A DNA stretch of 64,000 nt. Source: Patulibacter sp. SYSU D01012. Lineage in GTDB: Bacteria; Actinomycetota; Thermoleophilia; Solirubrobacterales; Solirubrobacteraceae. Position 1 is the stretch's first letter. Every line of letters begins with the position of its first letter. The notes below the pieces were generated by a model. That model worked only from the letters and a program-made list of their open reading frames with translations. It was not told where the DNA came from and made no database searches. Below, piece by piece: positions 34,052 to 42,869 of the stretch. The translations under genes were made by a program, and so were the position numbers. The stretch is from the NCBI RefSeq assembly GCF_017916475.1, contig NZ_JAFMTB010000002.1, forward strand, positions 434,001 to 498,000. The letters run 5' to 3'.

Positions 34052-34812
34052 GCGGCCTCCGCCGTGCGGGCGGCGCCGCGACCGGCCCGCACGCGCGTCT
34101 CGTAGAGCGAGAGCAGCTCGGCGCGGGCCGGCGCCGCCGCGAGCGCGTCGCGGTCCAGCCGCCCGGTGTCCCACGTGCGCGCCAGCCCCACCGCGCCGCG
34201 CAGCATGAGCCCGACGCGGTGGCCCAGGTGCAGCGCCTCGTCGGGGTCGTGGGTGACGATGACGGCGGCCACGCCGCGGCGGTCGACGAGCGTGCGCAGC
34301 CAGTCCTGCAGCGTCTCGCGGGCGGCCGGGTCGAGCGCCGCGAAGGGCTCGTCGAGCAGCAGCACGTCGGGGTCGACCGCCATCGCGCGGGCGACGGCGA
34401 CGAGCTGGCGCTGGCCGCCCGAGAGCCCGTCGGGATAGCGATCCGCCAGGTGCGCCACGCCGAAGTCGACGAGCAGCTCGTCCACGTCGACGGCGGCGCG
34501 CCGGCCGGCGTTCTGGGCGAAGCGATGACCCAGGCGGACGTTCTCGCGGACGTCGAGCCACGGCAGCAGCGCGGGCCGCTGCGAGACCAGCACGGGGTGC
34601 CGGCCGTCGTCGGCCCGCTCGATCCGGCCGTCGCTGAGCGGCTCGAGGCCGGCGAGCGCGCGGACGAGCGTCGACTTGCCGCAGCCGCTGGGGCCGACGA
34701 GGGCGAACGTCTCCCCCGCCGCCACCTCCAGGTCCAGGCGGGAGAAGACGTCGGCGTCGGCGCCGGGGTAGCGCTTGGCGGCGCCCGTCACGCGGACGGC
34801 CGACGCGCTCAC
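34048..34812 (-). CDS. ABC importer ATP-binding subunit (SsuB/TauB type)
   Basis: 254 residues. Walker A GPSGCGKST at about residue 40, the signature LSGGQRQLVAVARAM, Walker B LLLDEPFAALD and VIVTHDPDEALHLG are all intact. The Q-loop region reads VSQRPALLPWLDVRENV, as in SsuB/TauB/NrtD. It powers the neighbouring permease. It is coupled by GTGA overlaps on both sides, to the acyl-CoA-dehydrogenase-like gene upstream and the binding-protein gene downstream. Confidence 0.9.
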   Translation of the reverse strand: MSASAVRVTGAAKRYPGADADVFSRLDLEVAAGETFALVGPSGCGKSTLVRALAGLEPLSDGRIERADDGRHPVLVSQRPALLPWLDVRENVRLGHRFAQNAGRRAAVDVDELLVDFGVAHLADRYPDGLSGGQRQLVAVARAMAVDPDVLLLDEPFAALDPAARETLQDWLRTLVDRRGVAAVIVTHDPDEALHLGHRVGLMLRGAVGLARTWDTGRLDRDALAAAPARAELLSLYETRVRAGRGAARTAEAA

Positions 34813-35858
34813 GCGGCCCTCCCCAGCTCCCAGCGCAGCTGGCCCTCCGTCGGCGACTGGACCGGCAGGAACGCGGCCTCGCGCAGGCGCCGGGCCGTCG
34901 GGCTGGTGCGGACGTAGCCGCGGCCGCCGACGACGGCCGACTCCACGCCGACCGCCTGCCCGACGAGCCGTGCGGCGTCGAGCCGCAGGCGCACGGCGTC
35001 GAGGATCGGCGCGGCGTCCGGTCCCGAGACCGCGGCGGCGAGCGCGTCGGCGTCGGCCTGCAGCGCGTCGGCGCGGGCGACGAGGTCGCGGTGGTCGTCC
35101 GCGAACTGGGCGCCCAGGCCCGTCAGGTGCCCGGCGGCCGCGCCGAGCGCCGCCCGCGTCACGCCCAGGCAGAAGGCGGTCTGCAGCACCAGGAACGTGC
35201 GGCGGACGCGGACCACGAAGTCGGGGAACGGCTCCGGGCTCACCGCGCCGGCCGGCACCCGCGCGCCCTCCAGGACGAGCATCCCGGAGTGCGTGGCCTC
35301 GAGCGCGAGCAGGTCGCGGGCGGGCCGGACGGTCAGGCCGGGCGTCGCGACGGGGAGCGCGACGACGGCCGCGCCGCGGCCCTCCACGTCGGCGGCCAGG
35401 ACGACCGTGGCGTCCGCCCGCAGGTTCGACGCCCACGGGATGGCGCCGTCCAGGACGTAGCCGTCGCCGTCGGGGCGGGCGGCCACGCCGAGCGGCTTCA
35501 GGCCCAGCTGGGCGCAGAACCCGCTCGCCATCGCCGAGCTGCCGGGCCGCTCGCCGGCGGCGAGGGGCGCCGCGACGTCCGCGGGGAAGCCCACCGCCAC
35601 GTACTCGGCGGCCATCCGGTGCCCCCACGCGGAGAACGCGGTGGCCATGCACTCCTCGGCGAGCGCCGCGATCACGGCGGCCTGCTCGGCGACGGTCCCC
35701 GGGTGGCCGGGCACGCCGAGCGCCAGGCGGCCGTCGGCGCCGAGCTCGTGCAGGACGTCCCACGGGTCCGCCTGCGCCGCGTCGACCGCCGGGGCGCGGG
35801 CCGCGACCCGCTCCCGCACCGCGGGGCCGAGGACGTCGGGCCGCAGCTCAGTCGCCAT
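34809..35858 (-). CDS. Acyl-CoA-dehydrogenase-like flavoprotein
   Basis: 349 residues, slightly short for the family. The helical N-terminal domain (AEQAAVIAALAEECMATAFSAWGH), the beta middle domain (GYVLDGAIPWASNLRADATVVLA, LVLEGARVPAGAV) and the helical C-terminal domain ending in VGGRGYVRTSPTARRLREAAFLP have the order of acyl-CoA dehydrogenases and of related FMN-dependent oxygenases (SfnB/DszC group). Its place between a DUF4242 gene and a sulfonate/nitrate-type importer favours oxidation of an imported compound rather than fatty-acid breakdown. The true substrate is unknown. Confidence 0.78.
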   Translation of the reverse strand: MATELRPDVLGPAVRERVAARAPAVDAAQADPWDVLHELGADGRLALGVPGHPGTVAEQAAVIAALAEECMATAFSAWGHRMAAEYVAVGFPADVAAPLAAGERPGSSAMASGFCAQLGLKPLGVAARPDGDGYVLDGAIPWASNLRADATVVLAADVEGRGAAVVALPVATPGLTVRPARDLLALEATHSGMLVLEGARVPAGAVSPEPFPDFVVRVRRTFLVLQTAFCLGVTRAALGAAAGHLTGLGAQFADDHRDLVARADALQADADALAAAVSGPDAAPILDAVRLRLDAARLVGQAVGVESAVVGGRGYVRTSPTARRLREAAFLPVQSPTEGQLRWELGRAA

Positions 35859-36393
35859 CGGCGCGGACGGCCGTGCCGCCGAGCTCGTGCACGCGCGAGA
35901 CCGGCGTGTCGACGACCTCGCGGGCGCGGCGCACGTCGGCCTCGCTCTCCGCGTCGTAGAAGCACAGGCACTTCGTCATGTCCTCGCGCACGTAGGTGCG
36001 GAGGAACGCGACCTCGGGCACCTGCGCGTAGAGCGGGCTCTTCGCCTTCTTGCGCTCCAGGTACGTGTCCATCGTGAGCTCGGCGGGGAAGTCCCACTCG
36101 ACGAGGTAGCGGGCGCCGGCGCGCGCGGCGCGGACCTCGTCCACCGTCGCGCCGACGAGGCGCACCTGGTCCGGGCCGGTGAACGGCCGGCCCGTGGCCT
36201 GGCCGACCCGCGCCGCGGCGTCGCGGTCGGGGGCCTCGATCACGACGAACGCGCGCGCCAGGTCGCCGGTGACGGACGCCTCGAGCACCTCGCCGCCCGC
36301 GTCCGGGGCCGCGGCCGCCGCCGCGTCGAGGAGGGCGTCGACCGCGGCGCGCTCGTCCGCGCCGGTCTCGACTTCGATCAGGAACAGGGACAT
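35848..36393 (-). CDS. DUF4242 protein (tandem ferredoxin-like, nickel-responsive-type family)
   Basis: 181 residues. The C-terminal half carries the DUF4242 signature: YLVEWDFPAELTMDTY, TYVREDMTKCLCFYDAES and VSRVHELGG. The first half (FLIEVETGADERAAVDALLD, then FVVIEAPDRDAAARVGQATG) is a second ferredoxin-like repeat. The cysteines in KCLCFYD are family residues. The function is unsettled; one Streptomyces homologue is known to bind nickel. It is the first gene of the cassette, with the ATG at 36393 and a TAGGGT hexamer six bases before it. It overlaps the next gene by 11 bases. Confidence 0.75.
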   Translation of the reverse strand: MSLFLIEVETGADERAAVDALLDAAAAAAPDAGGEVLEASVTGDLARAFVVIEAPDRDAAARVGQATGRPFTGPDQVRLVGATVDEVRAARAGARYLVEWDFPAELTMDTYLERKKAKSPLYAQVPEVAFLRTYVREDMTKCLCFYDAESEADVRRAREVVDTPVSRVHELGGTAVRADGD

Positions 36394-36399
36394 GCCCCC

Positions 36400-36427
36400 A
36401 CCCTAGCGGCTGAATTCCGGTCGACAA
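36400..36427 (-). promoter_or_regulatory. Promoter of the cassette inside the dcw cluster
   Basis: On the minus strand TTGTCG (36427-36422), a 16-base spacer, and TAGGGT (36405-36400), six bases before the DUF4242 ATG. It is the best -35/-10 pair seen in the window and predicts a leaderless message for the cassette and, by read-through, murC. The remaining ~165 bases up to the murG stop are GC-rich with an imperfect hairpin (GGCCGCCG/CGGCGGCC) and no gene. Confidence 0.55.
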
Positions 36428-36593
36428 TCCGGGTTTTGCCGCGCGCCCGCGGGATCGCGGGACGTACGCCGCACGCACGGGACTGCCGCGGGCTCCGGAG
36501 GCCGCCGCCGCGGCCGGCGGCCCGCGGCGCCTCGGGCCGTCGCGGCGGCCCCGGCCGACGGGCCCCGGTGCGCCCGCGGCCGGGTCACGGGGG

Positions 36594-37688
36594 TCAGCCG
36601 GCGGCGGCGAGGACCTCGTCGGCGATCGCGCGCGCGGCGTCCGGACGGGCGAGCGACGCGGAGACGGCGGCCATCGTCGCCAGTCGCTCGGGATCGCGCA
36701 GCAGGCCGAGGACCGTCTCGCGCAGCCCCGCGGCCGTCAGGTCGGCGTCGCGCACGACGACCGCAGCCCCGGCGTCGGCCATCCAGCGGGCGTTCGCGGT
36801 CTGGTGGTCCGCGGCGGCGTGCGGGTAGGGCACCAGGACGGCGGGCCGGCCGTGCGCGGTGACCTCGGCGATCGAGCCGCCCGAGCGGGCGACGACGAGG
36901 TCGGCCGCGGCGAGCGCCGGGCTCAGCGGCGACAGGTAGTCGAACAGCCGGTACGGGCCGCCCTCGGGCACCCGCGGAGCGAGCGCCGGGTGGTCCCGGC
37001 GGCCGGAGGCGTGCAGGACGGCGACGTCGACCTCGTCCCCCGAACCGTCGAGCGCCGGCGCGCGCAGGCCCGCGAGCCCCTCGACGGCCGCCTCGTTGAG
37101 CGAGCGGGCGCCGAGCGAGCCGCCGAAGACGAGGACGGTCGGCGTGCGCTCGTCCAGCCCGAAGCGGCCACGGGCGCCGGCGTGGTCCGTGAACGGCTCC
37201 GGCACGGGCCGCCCGGTCACGCGGAACGTCGGCTCGTCGCGCCCCGCGATCGGGAAGCCCAGGCAGACCCGGGCGGCGCGGCGGTGCAGCAGGCGGTTCG
37301 AGACCCCCAGGTGGCTGTCGGCCTCGGTGAGCACGAGCGGGACCCGGCGGGACGCCGCGGCCGCGCCGACGACGCCGGCCACGTAGCCGCCCCCGCCCAT
37401 GACGGCGTCGGGGCGCACGTCGCGCAGGATCCGGCGCGCGGCGGCGACGGCGCCCGCCGCCTTGCCGACGGCGCGCGCGGCCTTCAGCGGGTTCGAGCGG
37501 CTGATGCCCTCGACCGCGATCCGCCGCAGCTCGTACCCGGCCTCGGGCACGAGCCGCGCCTCCTCGCGGTCCCCGCCGACGAAGACGACCCGGTGGCCGT
37601 CGTCACGAAGCGCGTCGGCGACGGCCAGCGCCGGCACCACGTGCCCCGCCGTCCCGCCGGCTGCGATCACGAACGTCCTCTGCGTCAC
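36594..37688 (-). CDS. murG: UDP-GlcNAc:lipid I N-acetylglucosaminyltransferase MurG
   Basis: About 364 residues. The N-terminal loop VIAAGGTAGHVVPALAVA, the second loop VMGGGGYVAGV, and the donor-site segments VFGGSLGARSLNEA and ARSGGSIAEVTAHGRPAVLVPYPHAAADHQ are diagnostic. It makes lipid II at the inner membrane face. The start is either GTG 37688 or GTG 37706; the first lies nearest the conserved start. Either way it lies within the reading frame of ftsW, which runs to 37603, an overlap of 86 bases or more. It is the last gene of the unbroken dcw block before the cassette. Confidence 0.94.
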   Translation of the reverse strand: MTQRTFVIAAGGTAGHVVPALAVADALRDDGHRVVFVGGDREEARLVPEAGYELRRIAVEGISRSNPLKAARAVGKAAGAVAAARRILRDVRPDAVMGGGGYVAGVVGAAAASRRVPLVLTEADSHLGVSNRLLHRRAARVCLGFPIAGRDEPTFRVTGRPVPEPFTDHAGARGRFGLDERTPTVLVFGGSLGARSLNEAAVEGLAGLRAPALDGSGDEVDVAVLHASGRRDHPALAPRVPEGGPYRLFDYLSPLSPALAAADLVVARSGGSIAEVTAHGRPAVLVPYPHAAADHQTANARWMADAGAAVVVRDADLTAAGLRETVLGLLRDPERLATMAAVSASLARPDAARAIADEVLAAAG

Positions 37689-38988
37689 CCGGGAATCGTG
37701 ACGCACGCGCCGGACCGCGGTCCTGCGCCCGCGCCGAGGCGTACGCCGGGCGGCGCGCCGGCCGCGGTCCGGCGGGGGCGCGGCGGCCGCGGACGGCGCC
37801 CGGGCGCTCGTCCCGCACCGGCCCGCGGGCGCGGCCGCGCGGGTCGTCCTCGGGCTCCGGCGCCGGCTCCAGGTACGGGGTGCCGCGGGCGATGTTCAGC
37901 AGGATGCCGACGGCGCCCAGCAGCACCATCAGGTTCGTGCCGCCGTACGAGATGAACGGCAACGGCACGCCGGTCAGCGGGAAGATCCCGAGCACGACCC
38001 AGACGTTCAGCATCGCCTGGCAGATGATCACGCCGGTGATCCCGACGGCCAGGAGCTTCTGGTAGGTCCCGCGGGTGCGGTCGGCGATCCGCAGGCCCGT
38101 GTACGCGATGCCCGCGTACAGCACGAGCAGCATCAGGATGCCGATGGCGCCGAGCTCCTCGCCGACCACCGCGAGGATGAAGTCGGTGTGCGCCTCGGGC
38201 AGCCAGTCGGCCTTCTGGACGGAGTTGCCCAGGCCATTGCCCAGCATCCCGCCGGAGCCGATGGCGATCTGCCCCTGGATCGCCTGGTAGCCGGTGCCGG
38301 ACGCGTCGGTGCTCGGCGACAGGAAGCTCGTCAGGCGCGCGATGCGGTACGGGTGCATCGCCACGAGCACGAGGGCCGCGAAGCCCGCCGCAGCGCCGAT
38401 CGGCAGGAAGAACCGCCCGGGCATGCCCGCGGTGATGAGGACGCAGACGGCGGCGCCCACGATGACGATCGCGGTGCCCAGGTCGCGCTGGACGCCGGCG
38501 ACGATCGCGATCAGCAGGCCGAGGGTCAGCAGCTCGATCCGCAGGTCGCCGAGCGTGCGCATCGGCCGGCGGCGCCGCGACAGGCGCAGCGCCAGGAAGG
38601 CGATCATCGCGAACTTCGCCAGCTCGGACGGCTGGAAGGTCAGCGGCCCGCCGCCGAGCCAGCGGTACGCGCCGTTGACCTGCTTGCCGATGCCCGGCAG
38701 CACGACGGCCATGCAGAGGACGAGCGACGCGATCATCACCGGGACGGTGATGCCGCGGACGAACGCGACGCCGTAGCGCGAGGACGCCGCGAGCAGCGCG
38801 AAGCCCAGGCCGCCGAACATGACGTACCGCAGCAGGTACTCCGTGCCGTTGGAGCCGTCCTTGAGGATCGCCTCCGAGCTGGACGCGGAGTACACCCAGA
38901 TGGCGCCGAGGACGCAGAGGATCAGCACGAGGCCGAGCAGGCGCTCGTACTCGCGGCGGAGCTCGGGAGGGCGACCGTGGCGGGGCAT
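37603..38988 (-). CDS. ftsW: Lipid II polymerase/division protein FtsW (SEDS family)
   Basis: About 461 residues. It has ten or so membrane helices with the SEDS marks FQPSELAKFAMIAFLAL, QRDLGTAIVIVG, and GVPLPFISYGGTNL; the catalytic-loop Asp is in the region PEAHTDFILAVVGEELG. After the last helix comes an Arg/Pro/Ala-rich cytoplasmic tail of about 95 residues, whose last third is encoded inside murG in another frame. It polymerises glycan strands with the FtsI transpeptidase. The ATG at 38988 is used; a GTG directly precedes it. Confidence 0.93.
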   Translation of the reverse strand: MPRHGRPPELRREYERLLGLVLILCVLGAIWVYSASSSEAILKDGSNGTEYLLRYVMFGGLGFALLAASSRYGVAFVRGITVPVMIASLVLCMAVVLPGIGKQVNGAYRWLGGGPLTFQPSELAKFAMIAFLALRLSRRRRPMRTLGDLRIELLTLGLLIAIVAGVQRDLGTAIVIVGAAVCVLITAGMPGRFFLPIGAAAGFAALVLVAMHPYRIARLTSFLSPSTDASGTGYQAIQGQIAIGSGGMLGNGLGNSVQKADWLPEAHTDFILAVVGEELGAIGILMLLVLYAGIAYTGLRIADRTRGTYQKLLAVGITGVIICQAMLNVWVVLGIFPLTGVPLPFISYGGTNLMVLLGAVGILLNIARGTPYLEPAPEPEDDPRGRARGPVRDERPGAVRGRRAPAGPRPARRPAYASARAQDRGPARASRFPGDAEDVRDRSRRDGGARGAGAGRRRRAS

Positions 38989-39071
38989 CACCCGGAGGGT
39001 TCGCCCCCCGGCTTATGAACCCTCCCCCGCCCGGGGAGCTCGGCGCGCGGCCGCTCGCGGCGGCGCGGCCG

Positions 39072-40049
39072 CTACGAGATCGACTGCTGGAAGAGCGTGA
39101 AGCCGATCGCCGAGAACGCGATCGCGACGATCCAGAAGCGCAGGATGATCTTCGTCTCCGACCACGCCTTCATCTCGAAGTGGTGGTGCAGCGGGGCCAT
39201 CAGGAAGACGCGCTTGCGGAAGGTCTTGAACGAGAAGACCTGCACGATCACCGAGACGGCCTCGAGGACGAAGACGCCGCCGATGACGATCAGCAGCTCC
39301 TCGGTCTTGGTCATGATCGACAGGCCGGCGACGAGGCCGCCGAGGCCGAGCGACCCGGTGTCGCCCATGAAGACCGTCGCGGGGTGGGCGTTGTACCAGA
39401 GGAAGCCCACGCAGCCGCCGACCGTGCACGCCGCCAGCAGCGCCAGGTCGCTCGCGCCCGTCGCGAGGTACGTGATGCCGATGTAGGCCGTCATGACGAT
39501 CGCGGTGACGCCGGCGGCGAGCCCGTCGAGGCCGTCCGTCAGGTTGACCGCGTTCGACACGAACGCGACGACCAGGTAGATCCAGACGGGGTACGCCCAG
39601 CCCAGGTCGATCGTCAGGTCCAGCGTGCGGATCTTCACCGTCGGATCGAGCCCCGCCGGCCCGGTGACGAACCACCAGAGCAGCAGCGAGACGACGATCA
39701 TCGATCCGAGCTTGCCCTTGCCGCTCAGGCCGAGGGATCTCTTGCGGACCACCTTGGTCCAGTCGTCGACGAAGCCGACGGTCGCCAGCCCGGCGCCCGT
39801 GACGAAGACGCCCATCGCCCGCCAGTCCGGGTCGTTCCAGTCCCAGAGGATGAGGAACGGCACCGCGATCGCGATGAAGATGATCAGGCCGCCCATCGTC
39901 GGGGTGCCCGCCTTCTTCTGGTGCCCCGATGGGCCTTCCTCGCGGATGTACTGGCCGAAGCTCTTCTCGCGCAGCCACTCGATGAAGCGCGGCGCCAGGA
40001 AGACGCACATGAGCATGGCGGCGGTGCCGCCGATCAGGATCTTCAGCAC
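39072..40049 (-). CDS. mraY: Phospho-N-acetylmuramoyl-pentapeptide transferase
   Basis: 325 residues with ten membrane helices. Diagnostic motifs are GTPTMGGLIIF, FVDDWTKV (Mg-binding Asp pair region), NAVNLTDGLDGLA, VFMGDTGSLGLGG and APLHHHFE. It transfers the muramyl-pentapeptide to undecaprenyl phosphate, giving lipid I. The GTG at 40049 begins three bases after the murF stop. Only 83 bases separate its stop from ftsW, so murD, usually between them, is absent. Confidence 0.96.
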   Translation of the reverse strand: MLKILIGGTAAMLMCVFLAPRFIEWLREKSFGQYIREEGPSGHQKKAGTPTMGGLIIFIAIAVPFLILWDWNDPDWRAMGVFVTGAGLATVGFVDDWTKVVRKRSLGLSGKGKLGSMIVVSLLLWWFVTGPAGLDPTVKIRTLDLTIDLGWAYPVWIYLVVAFVSNAVNLTDGLDGLAAGVTAIVMTAYIGITYLATGASDLALLAACTVGGCVGFLWYNAHPATVFMGDTGSLGLGGLVAGLSIMTKTEELLIVIGGVFVLEAVSVIVQVFSFKTFRKRVFLMAPLHHHFEMKAWSETKIILRFWIVAIAFSAIGFTLFQQSIS

Positions 40050-40052
40050 GGG

Positions 40053-41354
40053 TCAGCGGCTCCCGGCGCGCAGGGCCTCGGCGACGCGCTCCAGGCCGAT
40101 CCCGCGGGAGGCCTTCAGCAGCACCGTGTCGCCCGGCTCGAGCAGCGTCGGCACCAGCCGCGCCGCGGCCTCGGCGTCGGGCACCCACTGGACGCCCTGG
40201 CCGAACCCCGTGCCGGTGTGGCGGCTGAGCGGGCCGACGGCCACGAGCAGCTCGACGCCGCGGTCGCGGGCGTGCGCCCCCAGCTCGGCGTGGTACCGGC
40301 GCTCGTCGGGCCCCAGCTCGAGCATGTCGCCGAGCACCGCCACGCGGCGGCCGGCGGCGGACGACGCGAGGTCGTCGAGGGCGGCTGAGGTGGACATCGG
40401 GTTCGCGTTGTAGCAGTCCACGACGACCACGATGTCACCGGGAAGGTGCAGGCGCTGGCCGCGCATCGCCGAGATCTCGGGGACGATGGGGCCGGACGGC
40501 TCGACGCCGATGGCGCGGGCCGCGGCGACCGCGGCCGGCAGGTTGCGGCGCACCGTGGTCGGCACCTCGCCGGCCAGCTGCAGGTCGGCGGGCACCTCGC
40601 CGGGGTCGGCGCCGACCGCGACGACCTCGACGCCCTGCGGCAGGTGGGGGTCGAGCAGGCGCTCGTCCGCGGGGACGATGGCCGTGCCGCCGGGACGGAG
40701 GTCGTGCAGCAGCTCGGCCTTCGCCGCGGCGATCGCCTCGATCGACCCGAGCAGCTCCACGTGCACCGGCGCGATGTTCGTGATGACGCCGACGTCGGGC
40801 TCGGCGATCCGCGCGAGCTCGGCGATCTGGCCGGCGCCGCGCATCGCCATCTCCAGGATCAGCACCTCGGTGCCGGCGGGGGCGCCGAGGACGGTCAGCG
40901 GCAGGCCGATCTCGGTGTTCAGGTTGCCCTCGGTCGCGACCGTGCGGCGGTGCGGGCCGACGATGGCGCGCAGCAGGTCCTTCGTCGAGGTCTTGCCGAC
41001 CGAGCCGGTGATGCCGACGACGGTCGCGCCCAGGCGGTGGCGCCACGCGCGGGCGAGGGCGCCGAGCGCGGCGACGGGATCCTCGTGCGTCAGGACGGCG
41101 CCGCGGTCGGCGGACAGCGCGGCGTCGGCGTGCTCGGGGCGGACCAGGACGCCCCAGGCGCCGGCGGCCAGGACCTCGGCGGCGAAGGCGCCGCCGTCGA
41201 CGCGCTCGCCGGGGATGCCGACGAAGAGGGCGCCGTCGCCCGCACGGCGGGAGTCGATGGCGACGGCGGCGGGGAACGTCGCAGGGTCGTGGGCGTCGCG
41301 GCGCAGCGCGGCGTCGGCGGCCTCGGCGATCTGGCGGGCGGTCAGCTCAAGCAC
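40053..41354 (-). CDS. murF: UDP-MurNAc-tripeptide--D-Ala-D-Ala ligase
   Basis: 433 residues. ATP loop GITGSVGKTSTKDLL at about residue 115, then EGNLNTEIGLPLTVL, EMAMRGAGQIAELA and DCYNANPMSTSAAL are MurF marks. It adds D-Ala-D-Ala to complete the pentapeptide precursor. The GTG at 41354 overlaps the end of murE by eight bases. Confidence 0.95.
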   Translation of the reverse strand: MLELTARQIAEAADAALRRDAHDPATFPAAVAIDSRRAGDGALFVGIPGERVDGGAFAAEVLAAGAWGVLVRPEHADAALSADRGAVLTHEDPVAALGALARAWRHRLGATVVGITGSVGKTSTKDLLRAIVGPHRRTVATEGNLNTEIGLPLTVLGAPAGTEVLILEMAMRGAGQIAELARIAEPDVGVITNIAPVHVELLGSIEAIAAAKAELLHDLRPGGTAIVPADERLLDPHLPQGVEVVAVGADPGEVPADLQLAGEVPTTVRRNLPAAVAAARAIGVEPSGPIVPEISAMRGQRLHLPGDIVVVVDCYNANPMSTSAALDDLASSAAGRRVAVLGDMLELGPDERRYHAELGAHARDRGVELLVAVGPLSRHTGTGFGQGVQWVPDAEAAARLVPTLLEPGDTVLLKASRGIGLERVAEALRAGSR

Positions 41355-42825
41355 GGGCGTCTCCCCCCGCGCCGGCGGTGGCGTGGCCCGCGGCGGCGAG
41401 GGCCTCCGCGGCGACGAGCCGGTCGTCGAACGGCACGGTGCGGTCGGCGAAGGTCTGGCCCTGCTCGTGGCCCTTGCCCGCGACGAGCACGACGTCGCCG
41501 GGCCCGGCCAGGGCGACGGCGCGCGCGATCGCCGCGTGGCGGTCCTCGATCCGCTCGACGGTCGCGCGCGGCGCGTCCATGCCGGCGAGCACCTCGTCGA
41601 GGATCGCGGCCGGGTCCTCGGTGCGCGGGTTGTCCGAGGTGGCGATGGCGACGTCGGCCAGATCGGCGGCCAGGCGGCCCATGAGCGGGCGCTTGCCGCG
41701 GTCGCGGTCGCCGCCGCAGCCGAAGACGCACAGCAGGCGACCGCCGCCGTCCGGCGCCTCGTCCAGGACGCCGCGGGCGGCGCGCAGGACGTTCTCGAGC
41801 GAGTCGGGCGTGTGGGCGTAGTCCACGAGCACCGCGAACGGCTGCCCGCGATCGACGGGCTCCAATCGTCCGGGCACCCGGCCGGCGTCCGCCAGCGCGT
41901 CCGCGGCGACGTCCTCGTCCACCCCGAGCGCGACCGCGACGGCCCACGCCTGCAGGGCGTTGCGGACGTTGAAGCGGCCGGTCAGCGGCGTCGAGAGGGT
42001 GCGGCCGTCGACGACGAAGGTGCTGCCGCGCAGGCCGGTGCGGACGTCGGTGGCCCGCAGCCGGGCGTCCTCGGCGTCGAGCGCGACGGTGATCGCGTCC
42101 GGGTGCGCGCCGGCCAGCCGGCGGCCGTACGGGTCGTCCACGTCGACGACCTTCGGGGCGTCCCCGGCGGCGGCGAACAGCCGCGCCTTGGCGGCGAAGT
42201 AGTCCTCCATCGTCGGGTGGAAGTCCAGGTGGTCCTGCGTCAGGTTGGTGAAGATCGCGGCCGCCCAGTGGATCGCGTCGGCGCGGCCGAGCTCGAGGGC
42301 GTGCGAGGAGACCTCCATGACGCAGGCGGCGTCGCCGCCGTCGAGCATGGCGGCGAACGTCGGCTGCAGGTCGATCGCCTCGGGCGTCGTCCGCCCGGCG
42401 TCGCGCTCGACGCCGCCGACGACCTGCGTGACGGTGCCGAGGATGCCGGTCTGCAGGCCCCCGGCCTGCAGCAGCGCGCGGACGAGGAAGGCGGTCGTCG
42501 TCTTGCCGTTCGTGCCCGTGATGCCGACCGTCCGCAGGCGCGCGGTCGGGTCGCCGGCCAGGCGCGCGGCGGCGGGCGCCATCGCGCGGCGCACGTCGGG
42601 GACGACGACCTCGGGCGCGCCCGTGCCGAGCGGGTGGTCGACGACGAGCGCCGACGCCCCCCGCTCGAGCGCCGCGGCGGCGAAGTCGTGGCCGTCGCGG
42701 GTGAAGCCGCGGACGCAGAAGAACGCCGTCCCCGGGCCGACGCGCCGGTCGTCGTAGGCGAGCGACGTCACCTGGACGTCGGCCGCCTCCGCGGGCGTCT
42801 CTTGCAGCAGGTCCCCAAGGTTCAT
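41347..42825 (-). CDS. murE: UDP-MurNAc-dipeptide--meso-diaminopimelate ligase
   Basis: 492 residues. ATP loop GITGTNGKTTTAFL near residue 110, MEVSSHALELGR, NLTQDHLDFHPTMEDYF, and the meso-DAP-binding motif in SDNPRTED (DNPR). The motif indicates that meso-DAP is the third stem residue. It works in the cytoplasm. The ATG at 42825 follows ftsI by 44 bases. Confidence 0.95.
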   Translation of the reverse strand: MNLGDLLQETPAEAADVQVTSLAYDDRRVGPGTAFFCVRGFTRDGHDFAAAALERGASALVVDHPLGTGAPEVVVPDVRRAMAPAAARLAGDPTARLRTVGITGTNGKTTTAFLVRALLQAGGLQTGILGTVTQVVGGVERDAGRTTPEAIDLQPTFAAMLDGGDAACVMEVSSHALELGRADAIHWAAAIFTNLTQDHLDFHPTMEDYFAAKARLFAAAGDAPKVVDVDDPYGRRLAGAHPDAITVALDAEDARLRATDVRTGLRGSTFVVDGRTLSTPLTGRFNVRNALQAWAVAVALGVDEDVAADALADAGRVPGRLEPVDRGQPFAVLVDYAHTPDSLENVLRAARGVLDEAPDGGGRLLCVFGCGGDRDRGKRPLMGRLAADLADVAIATSDNPRTEDPAAILDEVLAGMDAPRATVERIEDRHAAIARAVALAGPGDVVLVAGKGHEQGQTFADRTVPFDDRLVAAEALAAAGHATAGAGGDARA

Positions 42826-42869
42826 GCGCCTACGAGCGTAGTGCGTCGCGCCGCCCCGACCCCGGCCGG

